Of a stretch of 64,000 nucleotides of DNA, positions 61,073-64,000 are shown in pieces (the stretch's first letter is position 1; each line of letters starts with the position of its first letter). The stretch is taken from the NCBI GenBank assembly GCA_017474045.1, contig JAFUHX010000049.1, positions 1 through 64,000 on the forward strand, given 5' to 3'. The notes beneath the pieces were generated by a model. The model was not told the DNA's origin and ran no database searches. It saw only the letters and a list, made by a program, of their open reading frames with translations. The position numbers and the translations under genes are program-made. This DNA is from Clostridia bacterium (GTDB taxonomy: Bacteria; Bacillota; Clostridia; Oscillospirales; Acutalibacteraceae).

Positions 61073-61921
61073 ATGGAAAACTATATTGATTTTCAAAATG
61101 TTTCTTTTACCTATCAATCAGATAATCAATCACCAAAAGTCTTAAAAGATTTCAACCTTCAGGTTAAAAAGGGTGAGTTTCTTGCAATTTTAGGACATAA
61201 CGGCTGCGGAAAATCAACTGTTGCCAAGCTTTGTAATGCAATCGAACTTCCTACTAATGGAAAAATCTATGTTGACGGAATTGATACCTGTGATGAAGAT
61301 AAACTTTATGATATCCGACAGCGTGTTGGCGTTGTTCTTCAGAACCCCGATAACCAGATTGTTGCAACAATAGTTGAAGATGATGTTGCTTTCGGACCGG
61401 AAAACCTTGGTGTTGAGCCGTCTGAAATAAGAAGAAGGGTCGATGAAGCACTGAAATGCGTCAGTATGTATGATTTTCGTTTCTTTGAACCTCATAAGCT
61501 TTCAGGCGGACAAAAGCAGCGTGTTGCCATTGCTGGAATTATTGCAATGAAGCCTGAGTGTATTGTTTTTGACGAATCAACCGCTATGCTTGACCCAAGA
61601 GGCAGAGCTGAAGTTATGAGTGAGGTTTTAAAGCTTAATAAAGAACTTGGAATAACAGTAATATTCATAACTCACTATATGGACGAAGCGGTTAATGCTG
61701 ACAGAGTTGTTGTTATGGATGAAGGAAAAATCATTTTAAACGGAACGCCGAAAGAAGTTTTTGTTAATATTGAGCTTCTTAAGAAAGTCGGTCTGGATGT
61801 TCCTGAAGCAACTGAACTTTCACAAATGCTTATAAACGAGGGAATTGAACTTCCCGAAGATATTCTTGAAATAGAAGAACTTACAAACAAGCTCATTGAA
61901 GCTTTGGAGGATAAAAATTGA
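61073..61921 (+). CDS. ecfA1: ECF transporter ATPase EcfA1
   Basis: This 282-residue ATPase belongs to the energy-coupling module that serves vitamin and metal S components. Walker A GHNGCGKST (about 42-50), signature LSGGQKQRVAIAG, Walker B CIVFDESTAMLD and the switch His in FITHYMDEA are all present. The stop overlaps the ecfA2 start (ATTGA). Confidence 0.95.
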   Translation: MENYIDFQNVSFTYQSDNQSPKVLKDFNLQVKKGEFLAILGHNGCGKSTVAKLCNAIELPTNGKIYVDGIDTCDEDKLYDIRQRVGVVLQNPDNQIVATIVEDDVAFGPENLGVEPSEIRRRVDEALKCVSMYDFRFFEPHKLSGGQKQRVAIAGIIAMKPECIVFDESTAMLDPRGRAEVMSEVLKLNKELGITVIFITHYMDEAVNADRVVVMDEGKIILNGTPKEVFVNIELLKKVGLDVPEATELSQMLINEGIELPEDILEIEELTNKLIEALEDKN

Positions 61922-62784
61922 GCGTTGCAATTCTTGAAACAAAAGATTTGAATCATGCCTATTCTAAAGGGACTGCGCATGAAATCGCAGCTATTGAAAA
62001 TATTAACCTTTCAATTGAAGAAGGCGAGCTGGTTGGAATTATTGGTCACACCGGCTCAGGAAAGAGCACTCTGATTCAACATTTTAACGGAATTTTAAAG
62101 CCTTCATCGGGAACTGTTTTGTTAGACGGCGAAGACATCTGGAAAGATAAAACAAAAATCAGAAACGTCAGATTTAAAGTTGGTCTTTGTTTTCAGTATC
62201 CTGAATATCAGCTCTTTGAGGAAACTGTTTATAAGGATATCGCGTTCGGTCCTAAAAACATGGGTCTTTCAGCTGAGGAAATTGATAAGAAGGTCAGACA
62301 GGTAATAAGCTTTGTCGGTCTGAGTGAAGATTATCTTGAAAAATCGCCCTTTGATCTTTCCGGCGGTGAAAAAAGAAGAGTTGCTATTGCCGGCGTTATG
62401 GCTATGGAGCCGAGAGTTCTTATTCTTGATGAACCCTGCGCAGGCCTTGATCCTAAGGGAAGAAACACCATTCTTCAGCTTGTTACTGATTATCAGAAAA
62501 AAACCGGAAGTACTGTTGTTGTGATTTCACACAGCATGGAAGATATTTCTAAGATAGCCAGCAAAATTCTTGTTATGAATAAATCTCGTCTTGCTTATTA
62601 CGATAGCGTAGATAATGTTTTTTCAAATGCAGCCGAGCTTAAAGAAATGGGGCTTAATATTCCATCCATTACTCAGCTTTTTCTGAATCTGAGGAACAGA
62701 GGTTATGATGTTAAAACCAATATCTATACTCTCGAAGAGGCAAAAAAAGAACTCCTTAGACTTTTTTCAAAGGAGGAAAAATGA
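61918..62784 (+). CDS. ecfA2: ECF transporter ATPase EcfA2
   Basis: This is the second ATPase of the module, 288 residues. Walker A GHTGSGKST (about 40-48), Q-loop CFQYPEYQLFEETVYKDIAFG, signature LSGGEKRRVAIAG and Walker B LILDEPCAGLD are present. The start is TTG 61918, eight bases after GGAGG. It overlaps ecfA1 and ecfT. Confidence 0.95.
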   Translation: MSVAILETKDLNHAYSKGTAHEIAAIENINLSIEEGELVGIIGHTGSGKSTLIQHFNGILKPSSGTVLLDGEDIWKDKTKIRNVRFKVGLCFQYPEYQLFEETVYKDIAFGPKNMGLSAEEIDKKVRQVISFVGLSEDYLEKSPFDLSGGEKRRVAIAGVMAMEPRVLILDEPCAGLDPKGRNTILQLVTDYQKKTGSTVVVISHSMEDISKIASKILVMNKSRLAYYDSVDNVFSNAAELKEMGLNIPSITQLFLNLRNRGYDVKTNIYTLEEAKKELLRLFSKEEK

Positions 62785-63599
62785 TGTTAAGTGATATCAC
62801 AATCGGTCAATATTATAAAGCCGATTCCTTTGTTCATAGATTAGACCCGAGAATTAAAATTATTCTCACAATTTGGTTTATAGTAATAATTTTTCTTTGT
62901 AAAAATTTCCTTTCCCTTGCATTAATGCTTTCTCTTGTTGTTTTTTCGATTCTGGCTTCAAAAGTTCCCTTCAAAACTTTTTTCAAAAGCCTGAAGCCGA
63001 TTATTCCCGTAATCCTGTTTACAACAATTCTGAATATTTTTTATATCAAAGACGGAAATCTTCTTTTTCCGGACACCTTTATAAAAATTACTGATTTAGG
63101 TCTTGCAACAGCGTTTTTTATGAGTGTCAGAATAATAACACTTATAATGTGTAGCTCTCTTCTGACCTACACAACTGTTCCGACTATGCTGACAGATGCA
63201 ATTGAAAAGCTTTTGTCTCCGTTAAAGGTGTTTCATATTGAAGTTCACACCTTTGCAATGATGATGACCCTTGCTTTGCGTTTTATTCCCACTTTAATTG
63301 AAGAAATTGAAAGAATAACAAACGCCCAGAAGGCGAGGGGAGCTGATCTTGAAAACGGAAAATTGATGCAAAGAGTCAAAGCGATGATTCCAATTCTTAT
63401 TCCGCTGTTTGTTTCAGCGTTTATGCGTGCTTCTGAGCTTGCATTTGCAATGAGCTGCAGGTGTTATCGAGGCGGCAACGGAAGAACAAAAATGAAGCAG
63501 ATGAAGCTTTCGCTTAAAGATATTGTTCCTTTGTTGATTTTTGCTGTTTTTACGGTTGGAGTTGTTCTTGTTAATAAATATTTTAATCCAATAATTTAA
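62781..63599 (+). CDS. ecfT: ECF transporter transmembrane protein EcfT
   Basis: This 272-residue membrane scaffold joins the two ATPases to an S component. About five or six helices are visible. The coupling motifs are NAQKARGADLENG (about 186-198) and SCRCYRGG (about 222-229), both of the expected Ala-Arg-Gly type. Two ATG codons (62781 and 62784) follow GGAGG. truA follows, as in Bacillus and clostridia. Confidence 0.95.
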   Translation: MMLSDITIGQYYKADSFVHRLDPRIKIILTIWFIVIIFLCKNFLSLALMLSLVVFSILASKVPFKTFFKSLKPIIPVILFTTILNIFYIKDGNLLFPDTFIKITDLGLATAFFMSVRIITLIMCSSLLTYTTVPTMLTDAIEKLLSPLKVFHIEVHTFAMMMTLALRFIPTLIEEIERITNAQKARGADLENGKLMQRVKAMIPILIPLFVSAFMRASELAFAMSCRCYRGGNGRTKMKQMKLSLKDIVPLLIFAVFTVGVVLVNKYFNPII

Positions 63600-63611
63600 T
63601 CGGAGATAACG

Positions 63612-64000
63612 ATGAAACGAAATTTAATTCTTTCTCTTCGATATGACGGTAGTGCTTTTCACGGTTGGCAGTTTCAACCAAATTGTATTACTGTTGAAGA
63701 GGAAATGAAAAAAGCTTGCAAGCGAATTTTGGGTGAAGACGTTCGTCTTCAGTCTTGCAGCAGGACTGATGCCGGTGTTCATGCTAACATGTTTTGTTGC
63801 AGCTTTAAAACTGAAAGCCAAAGAGATTGCGAAAAATTAATAACCGGACTCAATGCTGTTTTGCCTGAAACAATTTCTGTTTTTTCTTGCAAAGAAGTTT
63901 CTGAAGATTTTCACGCAAGATACAGCTGTGTCGGGAAAGAGTATATTTATAAAATATGGAATGGAAAGCAAAGAAATCCGTTTTTAACAAAATATGCTCT
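63612..64000 (+). CDS. truA: tRNA pseudouridine synthase TruA (5' part only)
   Basis: The window ends inside this gene after about 130 codons. The product makes pseudouridine at positions 38-40 of tRNA. The start MKRNLILSLRYDGSAFHGWQ and the catalytic Asp in SCSRTDAGVHANMF (about 51-64) are diagnostic. CGGAGA precedes the ATG, 12 bases after ecfT. Confidence 0.95.
   Translation, partial: MKRNLILSLRYDGSAFHGWQFQPNCITVEEEMKKACKRILGEDVRLQSCSRTDAGVHANMFCCSFKTESQRDCEKLITGLNAVLPETISVFSCKEVSEDFHARYSCVGKEYIYKIWNGKQRNPFLTKYA

Noticed and set aside
1..64000. CRISPR arrays, tRNA or rRNA genes, insertion sequences, prophage
   Set aside because: No regularly spaced repeats, cloverleaf or rRNA text, transposase or integrase ORF was seen on either strand.

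Overview
The window is 64 kb of AT-rich chromosome from a low-GC, endospore-forming Gram-positive bacterium. An alpha/beta-type small acid-soluble spore protein and a complete spoIIIAA-AH operon show sporulation capacity. Strong GGAGG-type ribosome sites, sigma-A promoters of the TTGACA-17-TATAAT kind and the order of the housekeeping genes fit a clostridial anaerobe. A gut Oscillospiraceae/Ruminococcaceae-type organism is my inference, not something the sequence proves. I saw no rRNA, tRNA, CRISPR array, phage or transposase.

Layout. (1) 1-4.6 kb: the 3' end of a probable surface protein, then a polyamine uptake operon potABCD behind a strong promoter and a leader with terminator-type folding. 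(2) 4.6-8.4 kb: a YifB/ComM AAA+ ATPase on the minus strand, then a tandem array of five very short genes (37-46 codons), then a zinc-ribbon membrane protein on the minus strand. (3) 8.6-16.5 kb: a GPH-type sugar symporter, a histidine kinase/response regulator pair, an Old Yellow Enzyme/dienoyl-CoA reductase-like flavoprotein and a YfcC-type carrier. (4) 16.7-20 kb: the spore protein gene and a large YfhO-type membrane protein. (5) 20.1-34.5 kb: spoIIIAA-AH, then nusB, a TsaD-like gene, xseA, xseB, ispA, dxs, tlyA, nadK, argR and recN. This is the classic Firmicutes order, but with a TsaD paralogue in the place folD often takes and without spoIVB-spo0A after recN. (6) 34.5-45 kb: tyrS, a DUF554 membrane protein, a GH38 alpha-mannosidase, a PHP phosphatase, a membrane-anchored calcineurin-type phosphatase, a CDF-type transporter and an ABC-F ATPase. 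(7) 45.1-53.5 kb: a zinc-ribbon protein, a DUF1858 protein, trmK, a Nif3-family gene, rqcH, dnaE, yceD and rpmF. (8) 53.6-64 kb: a DUF512 radical-SAM protein, der, ruvCAB, glmM, a methyltransferase, ecfA1-ecfA2-ecfT and the start of truA.

How the genes work together. SpoIIIAA-AH form the channel between mother cell and forespore. nusB to recN is a growth cluster for transcription, DNA repair, isoprenoids, NADP and arginine control. RqcH, ABC-F, TrmK, YceD, L32 and Der all act on the translation machinery. RuvABC resolves Holliday junctions. EcfA1A2T is the shared energising module for ECF vitamin transporters, whose substrate-binding S components are not in this window.

The most interesting region is 6.28-7.54 kb. 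Five cysteine-free peptides each have an amphipathic or hydrophobic helix and an acidic tail. They sit in four transcription units, each with its own near-consensus promoter and hairpin terminator. Two of them share a 57-bp identical 3' end. I do not recognise the family, and this array is my best candidate for an undescribed system.
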